The notes: generated by a model not told the origin, from the letters alone. Positions 8,233-17,906 are shown, counted from the stretch's first letter. The stretch: 64,000 nt of DNA from Chitinophagaceae bacterium IBVUCB2 (GCA_002127295.1 NFUV01000001.1:558001-622000), one strand, 5' to 3'. Numbers and translations are program-made.

Positions 8233-11200
8233 TTATAGAACAGGTAACTCCACATGAAAAGTAGTACCCCTGCCTTGTTCAGTCTCAAACCATATATTCC
8301 CCTTAGCCTGCTCTACTATTCCTTTACACATGGCTAGTCCTAAACCGGTGCCGGAAGATTTCGTAGTAAAATTGGGAACAAATATTCTTTCCTGCATTTC
8401 AGGCGGAATACCTTCGCCATTATCTTTTATACTGATGTGAATGGTGTTACCATCCCGACGTTCAGCGATTTCTATATTACATATCTCTTCTTCTTTGGCA
8501 GCTTCCACTGCATTTGCAAAGAGGTTAGTAAATAATCGGTTCATCTGTGTTTTATCTGCCTGCATCATCAATCTGTCATTAACGGGCCACCAGGTTATAC
8601 GTACATTTTGATTGCGACCGAATAAATCCTTTAATGAGCTGATCACATCGTGCAAATCAAACTCTTCAACTTTTGTAGTGCCAATATTGGCAAACTGAGA
8701 AAAGTCAGCAGCAATTTTAGAAAGATGGTCAATTTGTTCTACTAATGTATTGGCAACACTACTTGATAGCTCCTTTACATTGGGCTGATTATTATTGATC
8801 GCATTTTGCAAATACTGCATACTGAGTTTCATGGGTGTCAGCGGATTTTTAATTTCATGTGCCACTTGTCTTGCCATTTCTCTCCAGGCACCTTCTCTTT
8901 CGCTTTTGGCCAAAGCTGTTGCACTATCCCCCAATTTTGCTACCATCTTATTATACTCTTTTACCAACTCTCCAATTTCGTCATCCCTGTTCCACTCGAT
9001 CATATCATTATGCTTACCCAGGTTTACTTCTTTCATTTTATCGCTGATAAGTGAAAAAGACCGGGTTATGCGATTTGTAATAAATAAAGCAATTAAACCG
9101 GCAATCAAAAAGATAAAAGCATTAAGATTAATGATCGTTACGAGGAAGTTTGATATTTCCTGTCTCAGCTCTGGTTTAGAGGTGAAGTAAGGAATATTAA
9201 TATATGCATATACATTTCCTTCCTCATCTCTTACCGGTGAATACATGCTCAAAAATTCAAAGTTTCCAATCGTTTCGTCCTGTGAATATTGCACCAGTCT
9301 CAACCTGTCCAATTTATAAAATGCCATTGGATCCATTTTCTTGCTCAATACTCCTTTCGTATAAACGTTAGCTTCGGATGAAACCTGCAATTCCCCTTTT
9401 AAACTATATACGTTTACATCCACGCCATGAATGTCTGATACTTCATTTACCAGTAGCTGCAGATCATAATTGGATACAGAATCATAAATCTTTACCACAT
9501 CATCAAATGTGCTGTGGTCAGATAACTTTTTCTCCATTTCATTCACCATAATCTTCATCGTACGGCTTAGCTTGTCATTATTACTACGTTCATATCTTCC
9601 TATAAAAAAAGAAATAGTAGCCACTCCAATTACAAGAAATGAGAAAATACTGATGAAGATGATGGTAGAGTGCACCTGCGAACGGATATTCAGCTGCATC
9701 AATTTTCGAAATCCCTTCCAATTGTAACCTGTTTTAAATAATAAGGAAAGCAATTGCACAAAAGCAACCAGGAAAAGGAATGAACAGAAAATATAAGAGA
9801 ATAAAGTAATCGTTTCAATAGCCGTTTCTCTTTTACGGGCTATTACCACCACTTTATCATTGCTGGCCCGGTACCATAGTTCCGTGTAATCGCCGTTTTC
9901 TTTTGTCTTAAACTCTTCTTTAGGCACTTCATCCCCATTTAGCCAGGTAGCAAACGGATAATTACCCGGTGGCGATACCAACCTGTTTCTTATATAAACA
10001 GCGTTAGAATAAATAGGTGAATTTTCTAAATCAGTTTTTCTATTCTGGCGGAATAACTCTGGGAATAATGCATCCCTACTAAAATTCTTAAGGTTGGAAA
10101 CAATAAAAAATGAGCCCAGTTTATAATTCCCTGAATCTAGCACATCCCTGCGGATGATGTAATTAAATTTATCAAAAGACGTTTCATAATAATACAGCCC
10201 TTCTATTTCTGTGGGTTTTGACTGCACCGAAAAAATTACGTTCAATGCTTCAAAGGAAGTGGGATCTTCATTAAATAAGGGCTTATCATTTTCATCATAT
10301 ACATATAACCTCGTATCATATTTATTAAGATAGCCGCTGTAATTACCTGCGATAATACTATCTCTTAATTGAACACTTCCTTCCTCATTTTTAAACCGAT
10401 AAAAATTGTCGCTTAAAAAATCATTATCCAAATACGTAATTGCAATGCTCATTAGCCTTTCACTGGAGGGATCCGTTTGCACCGCCAGTTTATCTGCGAG
10501 CCTTTTTCGTTTTTCCCATTCCACTTTTCCATTTTCAGACAGCATGATAGCAGCTATAGAAACGGAAAAAACAAATATCCAGGAAAGTGTACCTGCAATA
10601 TTGATACGGACATGATTAATAACCAATGAACGCCTATTTACAAACCATGTATAAACCAGTAGCCAAAGTAATACAGGTAAGTAAAACAATACTTGTGGAT
10701 TTCCAGACCGGATGGTTAAATAGACCAACCCGGCAAATCCAATAGCAAAATAAATAAGGAAACTGCGGCCTTTAAATAAAGGAAATATAAAACGGAAAAG
10801 CAGTTGCGAGAGATAATAATAGGATAATGATAAGCTAGCTAATGCGGCAAAGCCGGCAACAGTATAAATATTAAGGCTAAAAAAATCAGTTACATCAAAC
10901 GATATGGTAGAATCCGATACCAGGCTTCGGATTACAGTTGCTAATACAAAAGTAGAAAGTATCAACAGGGACAAAGAAAGTATACCAGCTATCCATTTAA
11001 AACGTATTGAAAAATTTTCGGCCGGATTCTCCAAATACCGCAACTTGGACCAGGCAAACAAAACAACCCAGCATAAAAAAAGCGAATTGATTAATAAATC
11101 ACCCAGCGAACGTTGTATTGGATTAGAGCCATAAATGGTGGGGTCAAATAGTTCAAATTGCCGCAAGTTTAATAGTAACGGGTAGTAATAGGTTACAAGC

Positions 11201-11988
11201 CTTACAACCAATAATGATAATATCAGTATCCCTATTCCCTTCCATGCCCCTTGCTTTCTTGCTACTGAATCTGCCAACAGGTGTATAAAAAGAAATAGAA
11301 ACACTAATGCTCCAAAGCGTAGGAATATTGTTTGCTTGTCATTATAAGGAACAGCAGCAGCTGTTTTCTTTTCGAGATAGAATAATGTAGTACCCGATGC
11401 AGATTTTACAGGAAACTCTGTGACTTTACTGCTGATAAGTACTCTTTTGTCTGCTGTGCTGCTGTAAGCAAACTTTTTAGGCAGGTAATCTGTTTCAATA
11501 AAAAATTCGGAGCGAACGGGTATCAATGCACAAGCAATTACTTTCGAAACAGAGTTCTCAACGGATAAGGTTTTTTTGATGCAGTAATACCATCCATTGG
11601 ATAAACGAATAAAATAATCACCATCCGTAGATGCAAGTAAGTCCGGCGTGGGAACATTTAACTGGTCGCTCCAGAATTTCATATCTGTTTGACCAAATTC
11701 ATTTTCCGAGTAAAGGAAAACTCCATATGGCTTGGCAGCAAGCCTTTCAAATTCCTGAAGTGATTCTTTGCTTTTGATCAACTTATTTATCAATGCCGAA
11801 TCACTGATCACGGCTGTAAAATCTTTCTCTTGCTTTTGCAAATAATTCTCTGCCAGCCTCACCTCTTGAGTTACGGAGGAACGATTACTGTATAGCTTGT
11901 TGAAAAAAAATGAAAATGCAAACAGTACTGCGGAAAATAACAGCAGGCTGTACTTCTGAAAAAAAATATTTTTTTTGAGTGGCTTCAC
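8233..11988 (-). CDS. Large membrane sensor histidine kinase, NtrY-like
   Basis: 1251 aa. N-terminal membrane segment (about 11-31), a first periplasmic region, a multi-helix membrane block (about 220-480), a second periplasmic region, further membrane segments near 740-810 and 970, then a HAMP domain (about 975-1030), the H-box VAHEIKNPLTPMKLS (phospho-acceptor His1044) and a HATPase domain with N-box (NLFANAVEAA), DNGEGIP, and GTGLGLAMCKG. The H-box is of the NtrY/ATP-binding kinase type. The start is GTG at 11986-11988 and shares one base with the mazG stop (TAGTG), so translation is probably coupled. No response regulator is adjacent. Signal unknown. Confidence 0.9.
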   Translation of the reverse strand: MKPLKKNIFFQKYSLLLFSAVLFAFSFFFNKLYSNRSSVTQEVRLAENYLQKQEKDFTAVISDSALINKLIKSKESLQEFERLAAKPYGVFLYSENEFGQTDMKFWSDQLNVPTPDLLASTDGDYFIRLSNGWYYCIKKTLSVENSVSKVIACALIPVRSEFFIETDYLPKKFAYSSTADKRVLISSKVTEFPVKSASGTTLFYLEKKTAAAVPYNDKQTIFLRFGALVFLFLFIHLLADSVARKQGAWKGIGILILSLLVVRLVTYYYPLLLNLRQFELFDPTIYGSNPIQRSLGDLLINSLFLCWVVLFAWSKLRYLENPAENFSIRFKWIAGILSLSLLILSTFVLATVIRSLVSDSTISFDVTDFFSLNIYTVAGFAALASLSLSYYYLSQLLFRFIFPLFKGRSFLIYFAIGFAGLVYLTIRSGNPQVLFYLPVLLWLLVYTWFVNRRSLVINHVRINIAGTLSWIFVFSVSIAAIMLSENGKVEWEKRKRLADKLAVQTDPSSERLMSIAITYLDNDFLSDNFYRFKNEEGSVQLRDSIIAGNYSGYLNKYDTRLYVYDENDKPLFNEDPTSFEALNVIFSVQSKPTEIEGLYYYETSFDKFNYIIRRDVLDSGNYKLGSFFIVSNLKNFSRDALFPELFRQNRKTDLENSPIYSNAVYIRNRLVSPPGNYPFATWLNGDEVPKEEFKTKENGDYTELWYRASNDKVVVIARKRETAIETITLFSYIFCSFLFLVAFVQLLSLLFKTGYNWKGFRKLMQLNIRSQVHSTIIFISIFSFLVIGVATISFFIGRYERSNNDKLSRTMKIMVNEMEKKLSDHSTFDDVVKIYDSVSNYDLQLLVNEVSDIHGVDVNVYSLKGELQVSSEANVYTKGVLSKKMDPMAFYKLDRLRLVQYSQDETIGNFEFLSMYSPVRDEEGNVYAYINIPYFTSKPELRQEISNFLVTIINLNAFIFLIAGLIALFITNRITRSFSLISDKMKEVNLGKHNDMIEWNRDDEIGELVKEYNKMVAKLGDSATALAKSEREGAWREMARQVAHEIKNPLTPMKLSMQYLQNAINNNQPNVKELSSSVANTLVEQIDHLSKIAADFSQFANIGTTKVEEFDLHDVISSLKDLFGRNQNVRITWWPVNDRLMMQADKTQMNRLFTNLFANAVEAAKEEEICNIEIAERRDGNTIHISIKDNGEGIPPEMQERIFVPNFTTKSSGTGLGLAMCKGIVEQAKGNIWFETEQGRGTTFHVELPVL

Positions 11989-12767
11989 TAATCCTGTTGC
12001 CGTTGTTGTTTGATGGTGTTCCAGATGGCATCCATTTCCTGCAAGCTCATGTCTTGTAATGCTTTTCCGCTTTGCAGAGCTAATTGCTCCATCTGTGTAA
12101 ACCGGTGGATGAATTTTTTATTGGTTCGTTCCAGGGCATTTTCGGCATCCACTTGCAAAAACCGTGCATAATTAATTAAAGAGAATACAACATCACCAAA
12201 CTCTTCTTCTATTTTAGGCTGACTACCCTCTGCAATAGCTGCTTTTAATTCCGAGATCTCCTCTTCCACTTTATCCCAAACCTGCTCTTTATTATCCCAT
12301 TCAAAGCCAACTTGTTTAGCTTTTTCCTGCAATCGCATTGCTTTTACCGTTGCTGGCAATGATTTTGGTACTCCCTCAATCACCGATTTTTTCCCTTCTT
12401 TTAGTTTCAGCTTTTCCCAATTGCGTTTTACATCATCTGCATCATTTACTTCTACATCTCCGTAAATATGCGGATGGCGGCTGATCAGTTTTTCACAAAT
12501 TCCGTTTATCACTTCATCCAATTCAAATTGCTTTTGCTCACTTCCAATTTTTGCATAAAAAACAATATGCAATAGCAAATCTCCCAGTTCTTCTTTTATG
12601 CCTTTCCAATCTTCTTCTGTAATAGCATCGGCGAGCTCATACATTTCTTCAATCGTCATTTGCCGGAGCGACTGAATCGTTTGCTTTTTATCCCACGGGC
12701 ATTTTTCCCGCAGGTCATCCATTATTTCAACTAACCGTATAAAAGCACCGCCGGATTTGGAATCCAT
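11988..12767 (-). CDS. mazG: Nucleoside triphosphate pyrophosphohydrolase MazG
   Basis: 259 aa with two MazG domains in tandem, as in E. coli MazG. The first has CPWDKKQTIQSLRQ and then EEMYELADAI and KEELGDLLLHIVFYA (the EExxE...ExxD metal motif); the second has KVEEEISELKAAI and EEFGDVVFSLINYAR. Hydrolyses NTPs/dNTPs to NMP and PPi, for housecleaning or to adjust the (p)ppGpp response. Middle gene of DUF3667-mazG-histidine kinase; 11 nt after the DUF3667 gene, overlapping the kinase start by 1 nt. Confidence 0.95.
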   Translation of the reverse strand: MDSKSGGAFIRLVEIMDDLREKCPWDKKQTIQSLRQMTIEEMYELADAITEEDWKGIKEELGDLLLHIVFYAKIGSEQKQFELDEVINGICEKLISRHPHIYGDVEVNDADDVKRNWEKLKLKEGKKSVIEGVPKSLPATVKAMRLQEKAKQVGFEWDNKEQVWDKVEEEISELKAAIAEGSQPKIEEEFGDVVFSLINYARFLQVDAENALERTNKKFIHRFTQMEQLALQSGKALQDMSLQEMDAIWNTIKQQRQQD

Positions 12768-12778
12768 ATTTTATAGTA

Positions 12779-13861
12779 TTAAAAAGTAAATGCTGAAAAG
12801 AAAACAAAGAAAAGAAATAACACGGTCATCATTACAATGGATAAAATAGTAACCAGCAGGAATTTAAGAAATGTCTTAGCTCTTCGCTGCTTGTAGAAAT
12901 TACGCATTGCTTTATAGAGATAAAAGAACAATCCTATAAAAAGCAAGATTACTACCCACTCCAGTTCTCCTGAACGAACAACATTTTCAATCTCTGCTAT
13001 TATAAAAACAACCAATAATAATAAAAAACTAAAAACATAGAGATGAATGGTAAACACACCATGATCCGCAAAGTAGAAATCCTTTCGACGCCTTATATAA
13101 ACCAATCGCAAAATCAGTGCAAACAATGGCAGAGAAACAAATAACATATAAGGAAGCTTATGAAGAATATTATTTCCTAATTTCTTCCAGGCCTCTTCCG
13201 GGTTTTTCCGATACTTATTGTTAACCTCAATTTGTTTTTTGGTAAGCCTGCGCATAAACCAACCATCTCTTTCAGCAGCAGGTAATAAGGCTTCCAGTGA
13301 ATCATATTCTTGCACCGTTTTATAATTGATGGGACCAAGGTGTATAACACCTTGCTCTTCTTCAATGGCTGTATACTTATCTTTTTCAGTAATAGGCTTC
13401 GAAGTATCTTTTGCTACTCTCAACGCTTCTTGCAATATAATATTACCCGTATCCTTCTTTAATTTGTCTTGCAACTTCTTAATATAAATAAGCCTCTCTT
13501 TAGACGACAACAACTCATCCGGGTTCATAGTAAAATTTCCCCGTGGCGTAAAAAAAGAAAAGAAAAGAAGAAAGAAAATGGCTGATGTAAAAACATACAT
13601 TTTTATCGGGTGCAGGTACCGGGCTCTGCGTCCTGCCATATATTCCTTTGATAAAAAACCTGGCTTTAAAATAAGATGGTGAATGGTGTGAAAAAAATTA
13701 CTGTCGAAATGGGTAATATCATAAAAAAAATGGGTAACCATGTGCCAGAAAGTTTCTTTGGGAACAACGTTTTCCTGGCCGCAATTATGGCAAAAATCCC
13801 CCTGCACTATGGTGCCGCAGTTCAGGCAATCTTTCTCTTTTCGGTGGGGAATGTGAGACAC
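12779..13861 (-). CDS. DUF3667 membrane protein with N-terminal zinc ribbon
   Basis: 360 aa. An N-terminal CxxC...CxxC zinc-ribbon (CLNCG...CHNCGQ, residues 12-29) is followed by the family's THFFYDITHFDSNFF...KPGFLSKEY motif and then hydrophobic helices at about 110-130, 250-270, 285-310, 315-330 and 340-358. DUF3667 proteins are widespread in Bacteroidota and have no known function. Likely first gene of the operon with mazG and the sensor kinase. The start ATG at 13859-13861 is the natural one because the zinc ribbon begins directly after it. Confidence 0.85.
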   Translation of the reverse strand: MSHIPHRKEKDCLNCGTIVQGDFCHNCGQENVVPKETFWHMVTHFFYDITHFDSNFFHTIHHLILKPGFLSKEYMAGRRARYLHPIKMYVFTSAIFFLLFFSFFTPRGNFTMNPDELLSSKERLIYIKKLQDKLKKDTGNIILQEALRVAKDTSKPITEKDKYTAIEEEQGVIHLGPINYKTVQEYDSLEALLPAAERDGWFMRRLTKKQIEVNNKYRKNPEEAWKKLGNNILHKLPYMLFVSLPLFALILRLVYIRRRKDFYFADHGVFTIHLYVFSFLLLLVVFIIAEIENVVRSGELEWVVILLFIGLFFYLYKAMRNFYKQRRAKTFLKFLLVTILSIVMMTVLFLFFVFFSAFTF

Positions 13862-13963
13862 AATAAAATTTTCTTAAAAATAAGTACAAAAAATACAAGC
13901 TGTCAATCTTTTTCGTTACTGAACAATTAAACTACTTTTGACTTGAAAAACAATATATCCAGA

Positions 13964-14812
13964 ATGAAAAGCATCCTTCTCTTATTTACAATTCTCACTT
14001 TTTCTAACCTGCAGGCGCAGTATTATTACAACGACATCATTGGCACCCAGGAAACAAACCGGCAGATGAAAACTTACCAGGCCAATAAAGTAAGAACCGT
14101 TTCTGCAACTGGCTTTGATAAGCAAGGGGCAAAATCCAACGACTTCTCCGAATTTCATGAAGTAAAAGAAAACGGTACCGCCCTAAAATCATCCTCCTTT
14201 GCAGGTCTTAATAAAACAGTTGTATATAGCCGTTTCGATAACCAGGGACGGGTTATAAATACTGTGGATTCTTCAACTGCAGCATTAAGCACCACCAACT
14301 ATGAATATGATGCAACAGGCCGGATAACAAAAATTCAAAACATTGTTGCTGACCCTGAGAACAACTTCAATCAAACTGAAACACACGAATGGATTTATAA
14401 TGCCGCAGGAAAACCTGAAAAAATGTGGCGGATAATCAGCACCGGCGGTGCACCGGCAGATAGTCTTGAAATTCGCTTTGTAAAAGATGAAAATGATAAC
14501 CCGATAGAAGAAAGAACATTCAGAAAAAAAGTTGAAACCGGTTATCTCTATTATTACTATGATGATAAAAACCGGATCACAGATATTGTTCGATACAATA
14601 CCAAATTAAAAAAATTGTTCCCTGATGTTATGTTTGAGTATGATGACAATGACCGGGTGATCCAAAAAATAACACCTACATCAAGTATCAACCTTGGTTA
14701 TCTTATCTGGCGATATGTTTTTGATGTAAAAGGATTAAAGAGCAAAGAAGCCCTTTTTAATGATGATAAGCAGATGACAGGGAAGATTGAGTATAGTTAT
14801 GTTTTTAACTAA
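13964..14812 (+). CDS. Exported protein with RHS/YD-like repeats
   Basis: 282 aa from the ATG at 13964; an in-frame TTG at 13943 is possible but the ATG gives a clean signal peptide (MKSILLLFTILTFSNLQAQ, cleavage near residue 19). The mature part has several beta-rich segments of the form YEYDATGRITKIQN, YDDKNRITDIV and YDDNDRVIQKI, the spacing and look of YD/RHS repeats found in secreted polysaccharide- or surface-associated proteins. No catalytic residues are recognisable. Single gene, ended by a bidirectional terminator shared with the convergent tRNA-Leu. Confidence 0.72.
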   Translation: MKSILLLFTILTFSNLQAQYYYNDIIGTQETNRQMKTYQANKVRTVSATGFDKQGAKSNDFSEFHEVKENGTALKSSSFAGLNKTVVYSRFDNQGRVINTVDSSTAALSTTNYEYDATGRITKIQNIVADPENNFNQTETHEWIYNAAGKPEKMWRIISTGGAPADSLEIRFVKDENDNPIEERTFRKKVETGYLYYYYDDKNRITDIVRYNTKLKKLFPDVMFEYDDNDRVIQKITPTSSINLGYLIWRYVFDVKGLKSKEALFNDDKQMTGKIEYSYVFN

Positions 14813-14827
14813 TGAAGAAATAACAAC

Positions 14828-14859
14828 AAAAAAAGGTTAGAAAATTCTAACCTTTTTTT
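14828..14859. terminator. Bidirectional terminator between the YD-repeat gene and tRNA-Leu
   Basis: Inverted repeat: left arm 14828-14841 (A-run then GGTTAGA), right arm 14846-14859 (TCTAACC then T-run). A-run and T-run flank the core stem, so it can terminate on both strands. Confidence 0.85.
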
Positions 14860-14860
14860 G

Positions 14861-14944
14861 TGCCCAAGACTGGATTCGAACCAGCACGCCGTTTCCAGCG
14901 CCACCACCTCAAGGTGGTGCGTCTACCAATTTCGCCACCTGGGC
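14861..14944 (-). tRNA. tRNA-Leu (anticodon GAG)
   Basis: 84 nt on the minus strand. Acceptor stem GCCCAGG/CTTGGGC, anticodon stem CCACC/GGTGG with loop TTGAGGT (anticodon GAG), a long variable arm as expected for Leu, T-loop GGTTCGAATCC. CCA is not encoded. Confidence 0.95.
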
Positions 14945-14990
14945 AACCCGTTCCCGATTTTCGCAGGAAGGACTGCAAATGTAAAGGGTT

Positions 14991-16142
14991 TTACTTTTTC
15001 AGCACAATTCTAAACGTAGTTCCTTTTCCTGCTTCAGATTTTTTTACAAAAATCTGTCCCTTATGATATTGCTGAATGATACGACGGGAAAGACTAAGCC
15101 CTAATCCCCACCCTCTTTTCTTGGTGGTAAATCCCGGCTTAAATACATTGGCGATATTTTGTTTACTGATGCCTTTTCCGGTATCCGAAACGTCTATAGT
15201 GATACTCGTTTTTTCATCATTGATATCAACCACTATTCTTCCCTTTCCTTCCATAGCATCCAATGCATTTTTCAATAAATTTTCAATCACCCAATCAAAT
15301 AATGGTGGTGATACCATCGCAAGAACTTCATCCTGCCCAAATGAATTAACAGTGAACACAATTTTACCAGCTGCTCTTTTGCGCATATAATCCACCATAC
15401 TGTTGATCTGCGACACCAAATTTATTTGTTCTAATTGTGGAGTACTGCCAATTTTTCCAAACCGGTCCGATACCAATCGCAAACGGTCCACATCTTTTTC
15501 CAACTCCGCTACTATCTTTTCATTACCCTTTGTTTCTTTCAACATTTCCACCCATCCTTCCAATGATGATACAGGTGTTCCTAATTGATGTGCTGTTTCT
15601 TTTGCCATACCCGCCCATACCTGGTTTTGTACAGAACGGTAATTACTCCGCAGCGAAAGAAAAACGATAACTATAAAAAGAGCAACCACACACAATTGAA
15701 CCAGGGGATAATATCTTACCTCCGCCAATAGTTGAGAATCGCCGTAATAATATCGGTTGCGGATCGTTGGATCTTTCGGATCCACCCATTCTACAACCGG
15801 GTTCTGCGATTTAAATTGCTTTAGTTTTCTTTCAACGTACGCCGGGCTATCAACCGCTTTTGTAGAATCCAGGTTTACTGATTGTATAATACTGTCTGCT
15901 TCATTCGTCTCAATAATGGGAATCGTTTTATTCTCTGTAAGTATCATTGAAGCAAGCCTGGTATCAGCATCCCCCGGCGAGTTGATCAGGAATTTTATCG
16001 CTTCGATCCATTGCTCTACTTTTTGCTTTTCTTCCTTGGCGATCTTGCGGGCAAGGTATTGAGAGTAAAAAATAGTACCGGTTACAATAAATATGGCAAT
16101 TATCGCCAGTGCTGTTCTCCAGTTAAGTAGTTGCCGAAACAT
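14991..16142 (-). CDS. Membrane sensor histidine kinase
   Basis: 383 aa. Transmembrane segments at about 11-28 and 140-165 bracket a short periplasmic domain. The H-box has the unusual form KETAHQLGTPVSSLEGW (His185), then N-box WVIENLLKNALDAM, DTGKGIS, and GWGLGLSLSRRI. Phosphorylates an unknown partner; no response regulator is next to it. Ends 46 nt from the tRNA-Leu 5' side and starts at 16142, divergent from the glycosyltransferase gene. Confidence 0.9.
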   Translation of the reverse strand: MFRQLLNWRTALAIIAIFIVTGTIFYSQYLARKIAKEEKQKVEQWIEAIKFLINSPGDADTRLASMILTENKTIPIIETNEADSIIQSVNLDSTKAVDSPAYVERKLKQFKSQNPVVEWVDPKDPTIRNRYYYGDSQLLAEVRYYPLVQLCVVALFIVIVFLSLRSNYRSVQNQVWAGMAKETAHQLGTPVSSLEGWVEMLKETKGNEKIVAELEKDVDRLRLVSDRFGKIGSTPQLEQINLVSQINSMVDYMRKRAAGKIVFTVNSFGQDEVLAMVSPPLFDWVIENLLKNALDAMEGKGRIVVDINDEKTSITIDVSDTGKGISKQNIANVFKPGFTTKKRGWGLGLSLSRRIIQQYHKGQIFVKKSEAGKGTTFRIVLKK

Positions 16143-16176
16143 ATTTCGAATTTAACACGGATAAACCGGCTTCCCG

Positions 16177-16184
16177 TATTTTTG
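16177..16184 (+). promoter_or_regulatory. -7 promoter element of the GT2 gene
   Basis: TATTTTTG matches TAnnTTTG. It lies 18 nt before the TTG start chosen for the glycosyltransferase and would place the transcript start just before it. Confidence 0.5.
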
Positions 16185-16202
16185 AATAAATATTTTACGC
16201 CA

Positions 16203-17234
16203 TTGAACGCTTCACCCAACGTTGCTATTGTAATACTTAACTGGAACGGGAAAGATTATCTTGAAAAATTTCTTCCATCTGTATTAGCCACTACCTATGC
16301 TAATATGAAAATAATAGTTGCAGACAATGGCTCTACAGACGATTCTATAAATTTTCTTACCGATACTTATCCAACTATTCAAATAATCCGTCTCGAAAAA
16401 AACTATGGATTTGCCAAAGGATATAATAAAGCGTTGAAACAGGTTAGTTCGGATTATTATATGTTGCTTAATTCTGATGTGGAAGTAGAACCCAACTGGC
16501 TGCAACCAATGGTAGCATTGTTGGAAAGCGACTCAAGTATAGCTGCTTGTCAACCCAAACTTCTTACGTATCACAATAGAGCATTGTTTGAGTACGCCGG
16601 AGGTGCCGGAGGCTGGTTAGATAAATATGGCTATCCATTTGCCAAAGGAAGAATATTTGATGTATTTGAAGAAGACAAAGGCCAGTATAACAAATCTGAA
16701 CCTATCTTCTGGGCAAGCGGTGCCGCCTTATTTATACGGGCTGCAGTTTATCACGACATGAAGGGTTTTGATGAATACTTTTTTGCACACCAGGAAGAAA
16801 TTGATCTATGCTGGCGCATACAATTAGGGGGTCATAAAATTTATTCCTGCCCCGCATCGGTTGTATATCATGTTGGAGGCGGCACTTTACCTAAAGGAAA
16901 TTCATTAAAAACATTCCTGAATTTTCGGAACAACCGGATCATGCTATCCAAAAACCTTCCTTTCTCAAAAAAACTATTGGTAATTCCTGTAAGAAATTTT
17001 TTGGATGTTGTATCCGCATGGAAAGGATTACTCAGCGGTGATGGTGGATATTTTATTGCTATTATCAAAGCACACCTGGCATTTTATAAATGGTGGTTAT
17101 TTCATAAAAAAGAGAGTGTTTTTCCGGCAACTAAAAAAGCCCCTCTTTCCGGCTATCTGCAAAAAAATGTGGCCTGGCTTCATTTTGCCAAAAAGAAGAA
17201 GTATTTCTCAGAAATTGTCGATAACACAAAGTGA
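16203..17234 (+). CDS. Family 2 glycosyltransferase (rhamnosyltransferase-like)
   Basis: 343 aa from TTG at 16203. The open frame extends to 16131, overlapping the divergent kinase, but the promoter element at 16177-16184 and the GT2 domain beginning at VAIVILNWNGKDYL argue for the later start. GT-A motifs: ADNGSTDDS, LLNSDVEVE (DXD-type), GGAGGWLDKYGYPF, FWASGAALFIRA, and HQEEIDLCWRI. The nucleotide-sugar donor and the acceptor are unknown; such enzymes add sugars to surface polysaccharide or lipid. The hydrophobic patch around residues 265-300 may be a membrane-binding helix. Confidence 0.88.
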   Translation: MNASPNVAIVILNWNGKDYLEKFLPSVLATTYANMKIIVADNGSTDDSINFLTDTYPTIQIIRLEKNYGFAKGYNKALKQVSSDYYMLLNSDVEVEPNWLQPMVALLESDSSIAACQPKLLTYHNRALFEYAGGAGGWLDKYGYPFAKGRIFDVFEEDKGQYNKSEPIFWASGAALFIRAAVYHDMKGFDEYFFAHQEEIDLCWRIQLGGHKIYSCPASVVYHVGGGTLPKGNSLKTFLNFRNNRIMLSKNLPFSKKLLVIPVRNFLDVVSAWKGLLSGDGGYFIAIIKAHLAFYKWWLFHKKESVFPATKKAPLSGYLQKNVAWLHFAKKKKYFSEIVDNTK

Positions 17235-17253
17235 TTTTATATTGCCGAACCCT

Positions 17254-17261
17254 TATTTTTG
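17254..17261 (+). promoter_or_regulatory. -7 promoter element of the 72-aa membrane protein gene
   Basis: TATTTTTG (TAnnTTTG consensus), 17 nt before the ATG at 17279. Confidence 0.55.
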
Positions 17262-17278
17262 CACCACAAAGTTGCAAC

Positions 17279-17497
17279 ATGAATAACCAACACGAATACC
17301 AACAGGAGTTACAAAAAGTACAGGACAGGGATTTCACTCATAACTGGGTATCCTCATCCGCCTTTCTTTTTTACCTCCAGGTAGCATGTATCGTAGCTTT
17401 TGTACTGGGTGGCTGCTATATGTTATCCACCAAAAGGTATAGCAAAATAGAAGCTCCCGTTCAGGAGAGTTCTCAATACACTCCCAAGTACAAATAA
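17279..17497 (+). CDS. Small single-pass membrane protein, 72 aa
   Basis: ATG at 17279, just after a consensus -7 box. Polar N-terminus with NNQHEYQQELQK, one membrane helix (SSAFLFYLQVACIVAFVLGGCYML, about residues 26-49, shown here in outline only: aromatic start, Gly-Gly-Cys end), then a short polar tail. No family recognised. Placed between the glycosyltransferase and a tRNA pair; own promoter suggests independent expression. Confidence 0.65.
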   Translation: MNNQHEYQQELQKVQDRDFTHNWVSSSAFLFYLQVACIVAFVLGGCYMLSTKRYSKIEAPVQESSQYTPKYK

Positions 17498-17532
17498 TCA
17501 GCTTAAAATTTTTTTAAAAAGGGCACAAGCCT

Positions 17533-17540
17533 TATTTTTG
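17533..17540 (+). promoter_or_regulatory. -7 promoter element of the tRNA-Gly/tRNA-Leu unit
   Basis: TATTTTTG, 64 nt before the tRNA-Gly 5' end. The leader between them contains a small stem (GCCGG...CCGGC, about 17578-17596) that could help 5' processing. Confidence 0.55.
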
Positions 17541-17604
17541 CAGCCCGCTGATAGAAAGGCGATAAGTTCTTTTAAGGGCCGGAATTAGAGTCCGGCAAAC
17601 AATT

Positions 17605-17677
<73 letters not shown>

Positions 17678-17682
17678 CAGGG

Positions 17683-17715
17683 AATCCTTCCTCCTATGGT
17701 GGAGGGATTTTTTTT
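17683..17715 (+). terminator. Terminator between tRNA-Gly and tRNA-Leu
   Basis: Stem AATCC+CTCC (17683-17687, 17691-17694) pairs with GGAG+GGATT (17701-17709), 3-nt bulge, followed by eight T. It suggests that part of the tRNA-Gly transcripts end before tRNA-Leu(TAA). Confidence 0.7.
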
Positions 17716-17719
17716 GGAT

Positions 17720-17805
17720 GCCCCGGTGGTGGAATTGGTAGACACGCAGGACTTAAAATCCTGTGACCCGCAACGGTCGTAACGGTTCAACTCCGTTCCG
17801 GGGCA
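17720..17805 (+). tRNA. tRNA-Leu (anticodon TAA)
   Basis: 86 nt. Acceptor GCCCCGG/CCGGGGC, anticodon stem CAGGA/TCCTG with loop CTTAAAA, long variable arm, T-arm ACGGTTCAACTCCGT. Only 4 nt after the preceding terminator T-run. Confidence 0.95.
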
Positions 17806-17812
17806 CTATATT

Positions 17813-17843
17813 AAAGCGATTCAATAAAATGAGTCGCTTTTTT
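17813..17843 (+). terminator. Terminator after tRNA-Leu(TAA)
   Basis: 10-bp stem with one G-T pair (17813-17822 with 17831-17840), 8-nt loop, T-run. Confidence 0.85.
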
Positions 17844-17906
17844 ATTTACACTAAGAAGCGTTTGCGAAGTAGTATTTGTAGATTTGAAACAAAGGAATAA
17901 GTACTA

